Positions 21,293-34,256 of a stretch of DNA of 64,000 bases are shown piece by piece; position 1 is the first letter of the stretch; each line of letters starts with the position of its first letter. This stretch comes from Piper betle (lineage: Eukaryota > Streptophyta > Magnoliopsida > Piperales > Piperaceae): NCBI GenBank assembly GCA_033002965.1, contig JAURVB010013150.1:62001-126000 (forward strand), written 5' to 3'. A model generated the notes under the pieces. It was not told the DNA's origin. It made no database searches and saw only the letters and a program-made list of their open reading frames with translations. Both the position numbers and the translations under genes were made by a program.

Positions 21293-23714
21293 TACGTTCG
21301 CCGTGGTGGGATCGAATGTTCGAAAATTTATTTTTAACTTCCATACAAATTATTTACCGTCAACTGGTTAACTGTGAATTACTTGGTTAAGTGAAAAGTA
21401 TTTTAATCGGTTAATTATTGTTTAATCGGTCAAGCGGAATCAAACCGTTTAAACAATAAAGTGAATCATATCGATTACCCGGTTACTCGATTATGTGAAA
21501 TACGGGCGAAGTAAGTTTTCACAAACTAGCCTTCATGACATTAAATAAAGAGAAGGGGAGGGCGTCATCCACATAATTTCTCTTCAAACAGACGCCGGCT
21601 TCCTCATTCGCTCGGGTAATTCTTCTTCCTTTTCTCTTCTTAGTTGAATAAATACACATGCTCAAATGGATAATAAGTTTGTTTAGATAATAAGCATGAT
21701 AAACATAAAATTAAAATCTGAAATCAACAAAGAGAAGGGGAACACTAGGAGGTCATCCTGATGTTTTGCAGTAGCAACAATGCCATTTTCCATCCTTGTG
21801 AGTTGGGTTTACAAGCTGGAAGTAGGGAGTGCTCCTGGCGGTGCTGCTGGCCGGACAGAGTCGCCTTGGGTGGCCGAGTCAGACCGTCGAGGAGGGATGT
21901 AAATCAGGAACGTGAAGGGAGACCAGGTCGGTGTTGCCATGGGTGGCGTTGCTGGCCAGACGTGGATCCGCCATGGAAAGTGCAGATTGGTCGTCACATG
22001 GGGTGGTGCTGGTCGTCACCTTGATGGGGCAGGACATGGTCGCCATGGCTGCTGGTCGGCCACCATGAATGGTGAAATTAAGGTCCCCATGTAGGGTGTA
22101 GTCCGAGTTCCATGAGATAGCAGTGGATAAAGATTGGATCTTTGGGGTTTTCCAATCGGATCAATGGGGTAGATAGGAAATGGGGTCAGAAATTGGGTGG
22201 AAACAAAAGAAGACATAGTGGTTTTGGGTGCGAAGAAGAAGAAGGTATGGGAAAGAGAAGGACGTCGGGGAAGAAGAATGGCAGTTTTGTAAATATGGGA
22301 TGACTAGATACGGTCGAGTTAAAAAAATTATAAACAAATATACTAGTGACATCCTTAAATTAGGATAATACAAATCAGTTAAAGAATATACTAATACTAG
22401 TAATTAAGTATTGAGTATGGTTAATAATTAAATTATTAACTGGTAAATGAAGGTTTTATTTGGGATATTTAATTGCAAATGTGAAAGAAAAGGCCTTAAT
22501 TGATTATATCACGTTGATAATAAATTATCATTGGACTTACTGGAAATTAAATAATTAATGAAGTCTAGCATGATATATTTTATATCTTCAAAATGGATAG
22601 TTATACTAGTCATGTAGTTGCATGTACGTTCATGCAAATAAAATTATACTATTGTATAATTTTATGCCCTCATTCAGTTTAGGGTTAGCGGATTACAGTC
22701 AAACGAAATCTCAAGTCAGATACGTATAATAGGTAGAACATCGTACTTTCATTGTTGGTAGCCTCGGTCGACCTGAGCCCAGATTCGACCACCATGCACC
22801 GAGTGCAACCGGGGTCTAAGAATTAACTCAGTCCGACACGGGTAAATTGTGTAATGCATTGACATTATTTTGGAGTAGTGATAGCTACCCCATAAAAAGG
22901 CTATGACCGGGGTGAGTGAGGCACAGTGATTCCTCCATCGCATTGAGTGCAGTGATAGCCTCCCCATATAAAGGCTACGGCTAGGAGGCACTGGCGCTAG
23001 AATTCGTAGTGAGAGCTTCCCCACAAACGGGGCATAGCAATCACCTGAGTGCAGTGATAGCCTCACCATAAAAAGGCTATGGCCGAGGTGTGCAAAGCAC
23101 TAGCACTGGAGTGCAGTGATATCTTCCCCATAAAAAGGTTACGGCCGGGGTGTGTGAGGCATTGTCACTAGAGTTGGTAGTGAGAGCTTCCCCACATACG
23201 GGGCATAGCAATCAGCTTAGTGCAGTGATAGCTTCCCCACAAAAAGACTATGGCCTGGTTGTGCGAGGCACTGGCACTGGAGATTGTAGTGGTATCCTCC
23301 CCACAAAAGGGCTATGGCTGGGGTGTGCGTATCACATCAGATACCTCCTCCACATTATTTTGGAGTATAGCGGAATCGCTCCACCGCATATTAAAATGAA
23401 CATAGGGAAATAGTGGAATGTACTTGACTTGTTTTATCTATTATACTACTTAGTGTCGTAATCACTAACGCGGAATTGCCTCCGCAGGTGTGTAGATACG
23501 AAATTAGGTGATTGACAACCATAGCATGGAGCAAAATAAATTTGTGGACTCCCTTTTATTTATTTGAGAAATAAGTGTGGCTACTGGGAAATGGTCCAAG
23601 ACTATTGGATCTTTATATATGTTTTTGTTAGAAATGCTAGACATATTTGCTAAATTGTGAGTAACACATTGCCAGCTAGGCCCACAATGTTGTGAAAAAT
23701 GGCGGGTCGTTACA
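21230..23714 (+). mobile_element. Solo LTR H2 (2485 bp), Tekay-like family
   Basis: Starts TGTAATGACACGG, ends GCGGGTCGTTACA and is flanked by perfect TCACC duplications (21225-21229 and 23715-23719). It is a close relative of H1 with the same order of parts: (AAT)n at 21246-21287, leader ORF fragments, palindrome 22638-22665, shared block 22755-22835, hairpin array 22868-23330 and acceptor-like site at 23487. The donor-like site reads CAG|ATACGT and the hairpin tips are often TATG, so it has decayed more than H1. Confidence 0.95.
22868..23330 (+). repeat. Hairpin repeat array (H2), decayed
   Basis: Same units as in H1. Several tips read GGCTATGGCC, GGCTATGACC or GACTATGGCC in place of GGCTACGGCC, mostly C-to-T or G-to-A changes at the loop CpG, which would destroy the C(UACG)G tetraloop. 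Confidence 0.8.
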
Positions 23715-25312
23715 TCACCACCTAGGCGTGTGGACTCGATCGGAGCTTTTGCCAGGTCCGTTGGGATTCATTTCCTATTTTACGCGCTATTTTATTGTTT
23801 ATTATTTTATTACTTGCAGGACGAGTTAAGTGGCATTTTATCGGATCCCATTTAACCCGGGTCATTTAATCAATCAATCTTCTAGATTAATAACCCTTGA
23901 GGATGAGATCCCTCAAGTATGATTTCAATAACAAGATTCACCACAAATTGCCTTTGGGTCTATTTTTTAAATCCCTTCCCAGGCCTATATATAGTTTTAT
24001 CGAGTTTTCAGTGAGACGAGAGATGGGAAATCCGATTTGTACGTACCATGAACGGGTGCACGTGCCTATCAAAGCGGGCTCTAGATTAGTGAGCGGGTTG
24101 TTCCAATCCTAGGGGATCCTCACAACTCCCGTTTTGAGTTCCTCACACCCGGAGAAATGAGGAAGTTTACGGGAACTGTTTAGTATAGTGCATGTTTAGA
24201 CTTGTGGTTCAAAGGGTACTAAAGGTAACTGTCTGAGAGTACTCGGTCTTCGTTCTCAAGGCCAGAAGAATTCTGGAGGTAAGGAGAGGGCTTAGGATAA
24301 ACTAGTACTGAAAAGTGAAATGAAAAAACGTAGATAAAGGCATCATCAGTAGTAGAACAGTATGTTCGGGATGCTACCAGGTCTGCAACCCAGTGGCTCC
24401 ATAGTAGGTGCCCTTTAGAGAGTTCACAAAAGGTATATGAATGTTTTCCCTCATATGAGAGTTTGCTCTTATAGCTAGTTTGTTATGTAGTTATATTTGT
24501 TAACCAGTTACACTTGTTATTAAAGTGTTTTTATAATATATGTAGGTGATGATCATGAGTAGGATAAGCCATCTTGGACATAGGAGTAGTGACGTCTCTT
24601 GCATTCACAAAATGTAGGTGTTCTCATTGAATAAGTACAACAAGTAAGTCAAGGCCCAGAATTAATGAGAAACATGAATACAATGCATAGATGGGTCATG
24701 ACCCAGATAGGTAACATGAAGGTAAATTAGCAATTGAGTCAAGACTCAATACAGAAGTGAATTGTACATTTGAATGAATTTATTGTGTGAAAGTTTTATT
24801 AATTATTTACATACGTATACATGTTGATTTGACAAGGTGGCCCTTAATTGCACTTTTAGGGGAAACTCAATCCATCTTATTTTATGAATTTTTAATGATT
24901 TTTTTAGCATAATTACTCGGTATGTGAATTGGTTGACATGTCATCAATGTAGTAGCCTGCTAGGTTTCTTTTTGTGCATTCATCCATGCATAGTGATAGA
25001 CATCTTCCATCTTGAGATGCCGAGAGTAGATCCGCAGGGTTGGGTTCAAGTTAGCTGACCTAACCGGGACTAATGGCATTCCGTTTCAATTCCTAAGCGC
25101 GAACCGGATTTGGGGTGTTACAGTATTGGCATAAGTGCAAACTCTCGATTGATTCAGTTGGAAGATATTATCAAGTGAAGTATGGGCAAAGATTGCTCCA
25201 AGTCCAGCTAGCATGTACATATATCTGTCCTTGTTGTCTTTGATTTATAGATTTCACACCAAAAGGTAGTATGATAGTATTTTCAGGATTGGATTAGTGA
25301 GTAGGGGTAATC

Positions 25313-25474
25313 ATGGTAAGAACTCTAAGTACGCGGAACAAGACTCCATCGCCTCCTTCACCCAAACAAGCTAGCCCTACTCATGTTCATAACGAGACGA
25401 TGTCTAGCCGATCTAGAGCTGCACCACCGCCAGGAAATCACAGTGAGCTAGGCTTAGTAAGCTATCGCAGCGGG
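25313..25474 (+). pseudogene. gag: gag N-terminal fragment of B3, cut by C3
   Basis: Starts MVRTLSTRNKTPS and continues PPSPKQASPTHVHNETMSS, matching the B2 gag N-terminus at 17475-17620. The C3 insertion at 25475 interrupts it. The host frame resumes at 31662 with SRQTEIEAAIAQMVEVQM. Confidence 0.75.
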
Positions 25475-26850
25475 TGTAACACCCCAAATTTGGATCACTT
25501 ACGAACCGGATAAAAAATGTTACGATCGAGTCGAGTCATGTTTAAAGTTATCAGTCGGTACTACTCAATCGATAAAATAGATTGAAACAACCTTCTTGGT
25601 GTCATGAGAATATAGGACATTATTAAATAGGCATTAAAACACATCAAATTAAGAAAATAAATAAATTTGTTGAGCTCAAGTGTGTGTAGCATTTATTTAT
25701 CCTTCCACCAAAGTTGACTTAGGATTTGCAAGACCTATATATTATATGAAAAACGTCAGTAACGAGTGTAATTGGCCCGAAAAATAACTAATATAAACTG
25801 GAGAATGGGCATTCCATTACCCACAAAAACTTATAAAACTTTAAGATTGCCTCACACTGGGCAAAAAGTAAACATGCTTAAATAAGTGCTAGCTCACATG
25901 CTCGGCTCATAATCATATTCATACATACAACGCTTACACCCTCACATCTTCCATATCCCCCGCCGCGGTACACGAGTGGCAAAAGGAGTGTGAAGTTAGT
26001 GCCACAAATTCTGGAAATGTGCTCCATTACACAGTACCATCATACACCACACTACTCATGGTTTAAAGGAGTACTAGTGCGGCCTTACACATTTCCGTAC
26101 CACTCATTCTCTTATTTGTGAAATCCAAAAAAATGCTAGTACTTATATAATAGGCTTAGGGAAGAGGCTTATATCATACATTTCTAGAGGTTTAGTTTGA
26201 AAATCAACAAGGGATCTCATCCTTATAGTTTTATTAAACATGCGTAGAAAATACAGCTAAATGGCCCGACATCAAAGGGATGTAATAAAATGCCGTCAAT
26301 GCCATCCTACGCATAAAACACGATTAAACTCGCCACGCATGGAGTCAAGCAGAGAGGGAGAGTCCTATGGACCTGTGGTCCAAGCTCCAAGCGCATCTGC
26401 ACATCTACGGCAAGCTCGAACTCCGAAACATACATCGGAACCCACTATGAAATAAAATACTAACATCTCTATATAATGCATGCTTGTGGTGTCTGTTCAT
26501 ATAGCTAAACATGTGGCACACAAATCAGGACATGATAATAATAAATAAATAAATTAATTAATTAAATGTATTCATAGATTATTAGATAAATAATAAGTAC
26601 ATAAATATGAACAATACTCTAATCATAAAATAATAATATAATTATAATATATAAATATACAAGTAAACACTAGTAAATATCAACATATACTCTTGTAGTA
26701 AACATATAAATAAATAAATAAATAATAATTCAATAAATAAATAAATAAACAAATAGTTAATACTCATTAATAATGAATATTAATAATATCATAGTCATAC
26801 AATACAAGAATGCATAATTAAATATAAATAAATAATAACATTCACATAAC

Positions 26851-26901
<51 letters not shown>

Positions 26902-28388
26902 TTAGTACACATAATATGACTAATATTCATAAGTAAATATAATGTTAATAATAACTAATAATCATATAAACATTCATCATATATGATAAACATATAAATA
27001 AAAATAATTAATATAATTAATTAATTAATTAAAATAATAAATAAAGAAAAATCATCATAACATTCAATCATGTTAATTAATGTGAATATGCATTTAAACT
27101 AATGTAAGGGTTCTTGAATTACCAAATACAGTCGAGAAACGATCGAAAAGAAGCTAAACCAGACCAAACCAAGCTGAACTAGACCAAACTAAAAGGGTTG
27201 AACCAACCTGGTCTGGGTTAACTAGAAAATGGGCTGGGTGGCTAGGCTAATGGACACAGACATGGATGGGTTGGCAGACTCGGGCATGACCAGGCGGATG
27301 CAGTCACGAGTTGGTGGACCCGAACCAGGCAAATGGTCCAAACAGGGGGGCGGTGGTGCCTGTCGGAGGAGAATGCTGATGGCAGTGAGACTAGGGTCAC
27401 CGCCGGTCATGATCAGAAGGTGGCGTCAAGGTGGAGGTGGTGGTGGTGATGACCGGCAGATTCCGGCCATTGGCTGGCCAGAAAACAAGCAAGAGGGCGG
27501 ATCGCCGCCGGGTGCGGCGACATCATCAGCGACGATCACGGCTGCAGCACTCATTTTGGGTTGTCTCAAAGTGAAGATCTCAATGAATAGAAGCTGTGGG
27601 GATCGTTGGATTGGCCTATGGTTGCTCGCCGGCACAGGAAAATGGTTTGAAAGGGTGGTGGCAGTGGCTACTGAAAATGCTGTTGCTGGCGGCTACTGCG
27701 GTAGCTCCGATGGCGAAGGTGGGTACAGACTTGTAGCCAGCCGCGAGATGGTCACGGCCATACCAATGGTGTGGCTGGAGGAGGGCCGAGTGTCACCAGT
27801 GGCAAGCCAAAGTGGTGAGGCGTCGAGGTGAAAAATTTCAAAATCGTGGAAACTATGGATATCAATGGGTAAAGATAAGACTGAGTGTACGGCTCAGATC
27901 TTGCCACATGGCATGATCTAGACATCTCGAATCAAACCGTCCAAAGTCAAAACTAACTCGAGTCCTAAATGTGACTCTATAGGCAAGAATCGAGGCAAGA
28001 AGTGTAAATGGGCCTCGAAACCCTAAATGCAATCGACCTGGGCCTACAGGGCACAATTCAAAGATCTAAAATCCTTATGATGCATGTAAATGAAATACCC
28101 AGAAAATCCCAAACAGATGCTAAATGTTGCAACGGCCTAGATCTAGGCCTAAAATCCTGGCTAACTCATAAAAATTACATGTATACTCTGATAACTTATG
28201 TTTTACTGTATCATAACTTAAACTATTATATGCATGTCCGACATACTCAACCTCCATAACATGCTCATATGGCCATCTGGACTTCATACTCATATTCTTA
28301 AATTTTTTTTGGCTCGAACTGACTCGACGCTAGCCTGAACTGGGTAACCTAACACGAGTAAAACCCTAAGCTGAACCTGGGCTTTACA
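25475..28388 (-). repeat. 3' LTR of C3 (reverse, 2914 bp)
   Basis: Runs from TGTAACACCCC at the left to GGGCTTTACA at the right; read in reverse this is TGTAAAGCCC to GGGGTGTTACA. It contains AT-rich TAAA blocks at 26530-27060, (AT)n at 26851-26889, and a GC-rich block at 27220-27830 with a 200-codon antisense ORF that I do not accept as a gene. Confidence 0.88.
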
Positions 28389-31300
28389 ACCTCTCCTTCT
28401 TATAAAAATTTTGTCCTCAGAATTTGTCACATCAACTGCGATGAGAGGACGCAACTAAAGTTGTCATCTGCTGGCAACTAGTATCTCTCCCTCGAAAGTG
28501 AGCTATGCATGACCCAAATGGACCAACATGATCCTGGAACTCTTAACTCTAATGAAGCTTGCTAGCTCCTTAGTAATCCGGCTACATAGACTATACATGA
28601 TCGAATCATCCGGCAAAATATGTCATACATGCTGGAATCATCTGACTAGACTGACCATAGATACTTGAATCATCTCACTAGACTAGCTCCTAGGGTCACT
28701 AAAATGACCTCGGCAGGAAAAACCTTGTTCAACCCTAAGGGCCTACTAGGTGGTCAAGCAAGTACTCTACAGTACTGCAAGGTACTAATCTGACCTACAT
28801 CAGGAAAACTATATCTCGGTGTGAGGTATGCGACCTATCATCTACCCATGTATTCCTTATCCTCATCAATGTGATAGGTCAACTATGTGTACCCTCAGAG
28901 CACTCTACTATAGGTCCTACGGCTATACTCAGGTGTCTTGCGAGTCCTGCTAGTATAGAGTGGACTCTAGTACCAAATAAATGATATGGTAAGGAGCTAT
29001 ATGGCTCACTCTAGCAAGTCTAAGTCAAACACTAAGGTGTTCCTATGAGGGAAACTGGACTACTCACTAGGTCTTAGCTAACTCAGGACCAAGTCTAGTA
29101 TCTCACTCTGTTCCATAATGGAACAAGGATAGCTGCTATGACTCTACTACATACTATGGCTCTGGTGGCTATCTATTCAATGACTAACTGCTGCTGAAGG
29201 AGGTTCTCTATAATGGAATGATGGTGAGAACACCTGTACATGTCCAACGTGTCTCAAGGAGTATGAAAGCATACTCTTCCTGAAATTGTAGAGTCTGCAT
29301 CTAGTCTGTGGCGCACACACTAGTTAATGTCTGCTCATCTCAACTATCTAGAAAAATAATGGTAAGAAAGATATATCTAGAAGGGTGAGTGTAAAAATAC
29401 TCGACTTTATCTGGTGTCTTTGGTCACATGAAAGAGACAAATCTCTCGTAAAAAATTGGTCACACTCTTCTAGGACTCTAACTAGCTCTCTCATCCTCAC
29501 GCGATCTAAAATCAGGTGTACTGGGAGAGTACACTAAACGAAGAAAATTCTATTAGATATGTATATAAATGGTAATGTGAGGATCTTTGTCTAAGTCACA
29601 ATGGGGTAATGAAACTCTGTGTAGGATATTGGGTGACTCAAACATATAGGTATGTCCATGGGCATGCCTCCAAGATCATCATAATTGGACTCTGCCATTG
29701 GTGGCCAGCCTATGGAATAGCCAATCAATGATGAGTCTATGAGATGGCTCATAAGTGGCTCTAGTTCAATCAACTAATAGTAGGCATGTATTTCTCGATA
29801 CCGTACTAGTCACGCACTTCTAAACGGATGGGGTTCAAATGACCCAAAGAACCACTATCTCTCCTCGAGTCTACAGGGACTCATAATGAGGTTTGACACA
29901 TGTCTCATCCGCTCTTCAGTGATGTGTGACCTATCATCCAGTACCGATTTGTAGCATTAATCTTGACTCACATGACTACTACAGCTGTGGTCGACTATCA
30001 AGCAAAGCCATAAACCAAGATGAGCAATCACCGATGTCCCTCTATCTGATTTGCACGGTCTGACTGAAGTCCCTATTTGCATCGCTCCAAAGCTTGAGTG
30101 AAGTTGCTCCTCATGACTAGTCTGTCATCAGCTACCCACACTGCAAGTCCTAAACAGTACCACAAAGGTACCTCCTATACTCGAGGCAAGGCTAAATCCT
30201 ATGTCTTAAGGTAAGGACCTAATCGTGCTAGCGAAGCAAAAGGAAAACACTGTCTCCCTAATAGATGCTCCCTCACTAAACCCATCATGTATGCCAAAAT
30301 TCTAATACGAGTCAAACATCTCTTTCTAACAAGGCCAAACTCTAAATGAGTGAAACTGCGTATATGATCATTTGCTAACCATCTGATCTATGTAACCCTG
30401 GCTGTAGGTCACATGTATGTTGTCACGCTAACTGAACAATCTGACCATTGTGGTCATCCCATCTGGGTATCATACTATCTTGTTCTCTAACTCTGTCCAT
30501 GCACATCCACTTGATGACTGTCATTAACACTGCCTGATGATCCTATCTTTGCAATACATATCTGACCTAATGATGTCAGGCCAAGGCAATGGTATGCAAG
30601 ATAGTTGTGAAGTTCATCTTGTGCCATCACATCAGAATAATTCCAATACACCTAACTTTCCTTTGTCTAGCTGATGTTACCATAGTTATATCTTGTCCTC
30701 AATCTCTGATCTTTCTTCGTTCTGAACTTATGATATGTGATCTCTAGGCAATGCTAAGAACATCCTCTAGTAGTTGTCCTCCTGTAAGGTGAGGTAACTA
30801 CTTGGCCTTTATATCCACAATAACTACTCCACTTGGTCGGCGGTAGTGCAATATACGGATGGTGGTTGTGTATCACGGATGACAGCTTGTGCATTCAGTC
30901 GGTGGTAGTGCATTACAGTGGATGGTTGGGCAACTCAAACGGTGGTTGTGCTACTCATATGGTGGTTGTGCTTTCCAGGTTCTGAAGCCTGATCCTGATC
31001 ATGTACGTCATGAAACCATTACTATCTCTGCCATGTTCATCTCCATGTGTTTGTCTTATCAAAAGTAGTTGCTATCAACTCAACTTAGGCTATCCAACCA
31101 TGTGTGCTTAATCCGGAGGGGTTTGGATCATAGTAGTGACATGCAAAAGATGGCATGCCTAAGAGATCCAAATCTTTGGCACAGTAAAAACGAACACGTG
31201 TCTTTATTCTTATTATGGCATGCCTATGAGATCCATGCTGGCATCTACTAAAATCATGATTTTATGTCCATCTCCTAATTTCTATAAACACTGTAACTTG

Positions 31301-31452
31301 CATTGCTCAAATTTGACTAAGCAACAATCTAAAACACTAAGAAAATACCAAAGGGAAATACCTGTCGATTGGCTAAGGACAGCTCCACACACTTTGGCTC
31401 AAAATAAAAGTCTTCCATCTCAATAAACCAAGACATGGCTCTGATACCAACT
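28389..31452 (-). other. Interior of C3, non-coding
   Basis: About 3 kb without a recognisable coding frame on either strand. In element orientation it begins with the PBS TTGGTATCAGAGCC (31450-31437) and ends with purine-rich AAGAAGGAGAGG before the 3' LTR. A 'ggtggttgtgc' motif is repeated with variation at 30835-30980. Parts near the PBS match C4 at 43820-43930. Confidence 0.75.
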
Positions 31453-31661
31453 TGTATACCCTAATAACTTATGTTTTACTATATCATAACTTAAACTATC
31501 ATATGCATGTCCGGCATACTCAACCTCCATAACATGCTTATATGGTCATCTGGGCCTCATACTCATATTCTTAAATTTTTTTTGGCTCAAACTGACTCGA
31601 GACTGGTCAGAACCGGGCAACCTAACATGAGTAAATCCCTAAGCCGAAACTAGGTTTTACA
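31453..31661 (-). repeat. 5' LTR remnant of C3 (209 bp)
   Basis: Only the outer 209 bp of the LTR is left; it matches 28176-28388. An inner TGTATA is joined directly to the PBS side where the LTR end TGTAAC is expected, so about 2.7 kb was deleted across a shared TGTA. Confidence 0.78.
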
Positions 31662-32070
31662 ACAGGAGCCATGGTAGCTGAAGCTGTCGTAACGTTAGAA
31701 GCCGTCAGACTGAAATAGAGGCTGCCATTGCACAGATGGTAGAGGTACAAATGCAGATTTGCCACTTTTGGGGATGTGGTGCAAGCCGCAAGCGAAGCTG
31801 AGCGCATCTTGGCTACTCAACCCCGCCGAGACTATGAACACAGACAACAGCACCCTCAACAATATTTATCAGATCAGGGGACACAATAGAGGCATAGGAT
31901 AAATGCCCCAGCCACAATGAGAGTTATGGATGGACAAGTTCAGGAGAATAGACACCCAACATGTTAGATCTGTGGATGCCATCATGGAGAAATATGCAGA
32001 GTGGGTACGGATGCATGCTTCAGATGTGGTCAACTAGGACATTGAGAGTGAAGCCTCCTTAAGTAAAAAT
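31662..32070 (+). pseudogene. gag: gag C-terminal fragment of B3 with zinc knuckles
   Basis: The 5' part continues the gag N-terminus, then joins at about 31756 to the later region (FATFRDVV in B2 at 18520), leaving out about 0.8 kb of capsid. Downstream, in broken frames, come CGCHHGEIC and CFRCGQLGH, a CCHC zinc-knuckle pair typical of gypsy nucleocapsid. A stop replaces a residue inside the first knuckle. No pol follows. Confidence 0.7.
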
Positions 32071-32090
32071 TTTGAGGACAAAATTTTTGT

Positions 32091-32103
32091 AAGGAGGGAA
32101 GAT
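32091..32103 (+). promoter_or_regulatory. Polypurine tract of B3
   Basis: AAGGAGGGAAGAT lies directly before TGTAAAGCCC, the 3' LTR start. GAGGACAAAATTTT lies upstream, as is usual next to gypsy PPTs. Confidence 0.85.
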
Positions 32104-34256
32104 TGTAAAGCCCATAATTCGAGTCAGGGTTTTATAGGTTGAACTGGTCGGTTCAACCATTTTTTTCAATCGGGTCAATTTCGGAACACGCATATCGAGC
32201 CAAAGCCGGTCTTGTTTTATAAACCATTAGAGTCATGTGTGGCCAAGTATATAATGATAACATTAGTAAGACAGTAGCAGAATGAGTTATCAGAATATAT
32301 TAGAGTATGCAAGATTTTCTTTATTTATTTTAATTAGATCATAGAATTATTTTTAAGCAGAATAATGAATTAGGACGTGTTACAGGCAGTTTGGGTGGGT
32401 TATTAGTTATAGAGTATGTCATTGTAATGTTGAGATATTTTATTGGATTTTTTCTACTGGACTTTTTCAGAATTAATACGAGTTAGTATTATTTTTTTTA
32501 AGTCGAAGTCAAGTCAAGTTTTAATTACGAGACGACCATTCGTTTTTCTCACTCACCATTCGTTTTTCTCACCAACCATTCATTTTTTCTCACCAACCAT
32601 TCATTTTTTCTCACTGACCATTCTTTTTTTCTCACTAACCATTTGTTTTTCTCGCCGACTACTCGTTTTTCTCACCGACCACTCTTTTTCTTCCCCCATA
32701 ACATCTATTTATTACACCCCTCCGACATTGTCACCATGTAGCCACCACCATCCTCCTCACCCAACTTCCTTCTTCTTTTTCTCCCTTCCCTCTTCCCCAC
32801 GATCCTCACTCAAGCCGACCACAACCTTGTCACCATCGCCACATGACTGATGATTAGGTGCAGAAATTTATCTGATTTTATTTAATTATTTTATGATTTT
32901 GGTGTGATTGTAAATGATTTAAATTTAAATGCATGATTATAAGGAATTAGAGTTTGAATTTAAATGCATGTAAATAGATGTTGTCTTGTATGGATTGATG
33001 AGGAGTGTAACATTCATGCATTATATTGGGCGCTAGTATTTAGTCTTGATGTATAGGTACAACATAGGAGCTCACCACCTAGGCACGTGGAGACGATTGG
33101 AGCTGCTACCAGGCCCGTTAGGATTCATTTCCTATTTTACGCTCTATTTTATTGTGTATTATTTTATTACTTGTAGGATGAGTTAAGTGACATTTTATTG
33201 GATCCCACTTAACCCGGGTCATTCAATCGATCGATCTTCTAGATTAATAACCCTTAAGGATGAGATCCCTCGAGTATGTTTTTGAAAACAAGATCCACCA
33301 CAAGTTGCCTTCGGGCCTATTTTTTAAATCCCTTCCTAGACCTATATATAGCTTTATCGAGTTTTCGGTGAGATGAGAGATGGGAATACCGACTCGTATA
33401 TACCATGAGCGGGTGCACGTGCCAGTCAAAGCGAGCTCTAGATTAGTGAGTGGGTTGTTCCAATCCCGAGGGATCCTGATAACTCCCGTTTTGAGTTCCT
33501 CACTCCCAAAGAAACATGGAAGTTTACGGGTACCGTTTAGTACAGCGCATGTCCGGACTTGTGGTTCAAAGGGTATTAAAGGCGACTATTTGAGAGTACT
33601 CAGTTTTCGTACTCAAGTCTTGTAAAAACCATGAAGATTATTACAAGACTCGAACCTAAATATTATGAAATAAATATAAATGAACCAATATGGTTAGTTA
33701 TCAAGTCGACTGGTCATGGTTCGACTTAAGGTCACCTAGAAAATACCTATTCTATGAATGGATGATGGGGTGTGAGAATTTAATGAAGGGGTCATTGAAC
33801 CTAGGAAATACCAATGGATGATGGGGTGTGAGAATTTAAAGAAGGGGCTCGTTGAACCTAGGAAATACCAATGGATGATGGGGTATGAGAATTTAATGGA
33901 GGGAATCGTTGAAGTGTATATATATGTAGGAGGAGGGAGTATTTCATCCCTCATCTCCATCCCAGGCGACCTCCCCATTACTGTGTGAGTATTTCATCCC
34001 TCATCTTATTTGTTTCCATTAGGATTCTTGCATACAAGGTTTGTTGAAGATGCCCTGCCAAGTTGCTAGATCTCCAGCATCTTATGCATGGGGTTCTTGT
34101 CGATTGCTTAGTTGTTTTGTAAATGGACATGTTAATAATTAATTATCATTAGAATTGCTGAAAATTTAATAAGGAATGAAGACTAACATGAACTAATTAC
34201 ATCATTTAAAATTGATAGTATATTAGTCATGTAAGTTGCATGTAGGTTCATGCAAA

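Larger units (their letters stand above)
20257..25122 (+). repeat. 5' LTR of B3, split by solo LTR H2
   Basis: Starts TGTAAAACCCGTGATTC and ends TTTGGGGTGTTACA. Its start can fold (GTAAAACCC with GGTTTTATA). B LTR sequence is at 20257-21229 and 23720-25122; H2 sits between with TCACC duplications. Confidence 0.9.
25475..31661 (-). mobile_element. Family C element C3, reverse, non-coding (LARD-like)
   Basis: Read in reverse: a truncated 5' LTR (31661-31453), PBS (31450-31437), about 3 kb of interior, PPT (about 28389-28400) and a full 3' LTR (28388-25475). No interior frame shows gag or pol motifs, so it resembles large retrotransposon derivatives with long non-coding interiors. The flanks GCGGG and ACAGG agree at 3 of 5 positions and differ by two G-to-A changes, so the duplication is only tentative. 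It lies inside the B3 gag. Confidence 0.82.

Noticed and set aside
27229..27831. 200-codon ORF as a host gene
   Set aside because: It lies in the GC-rich part of a reverse family C LTR, antisense to the element, with no domain, and it is kept only in pieces in other C copies. Kept as a finding, not a gene.
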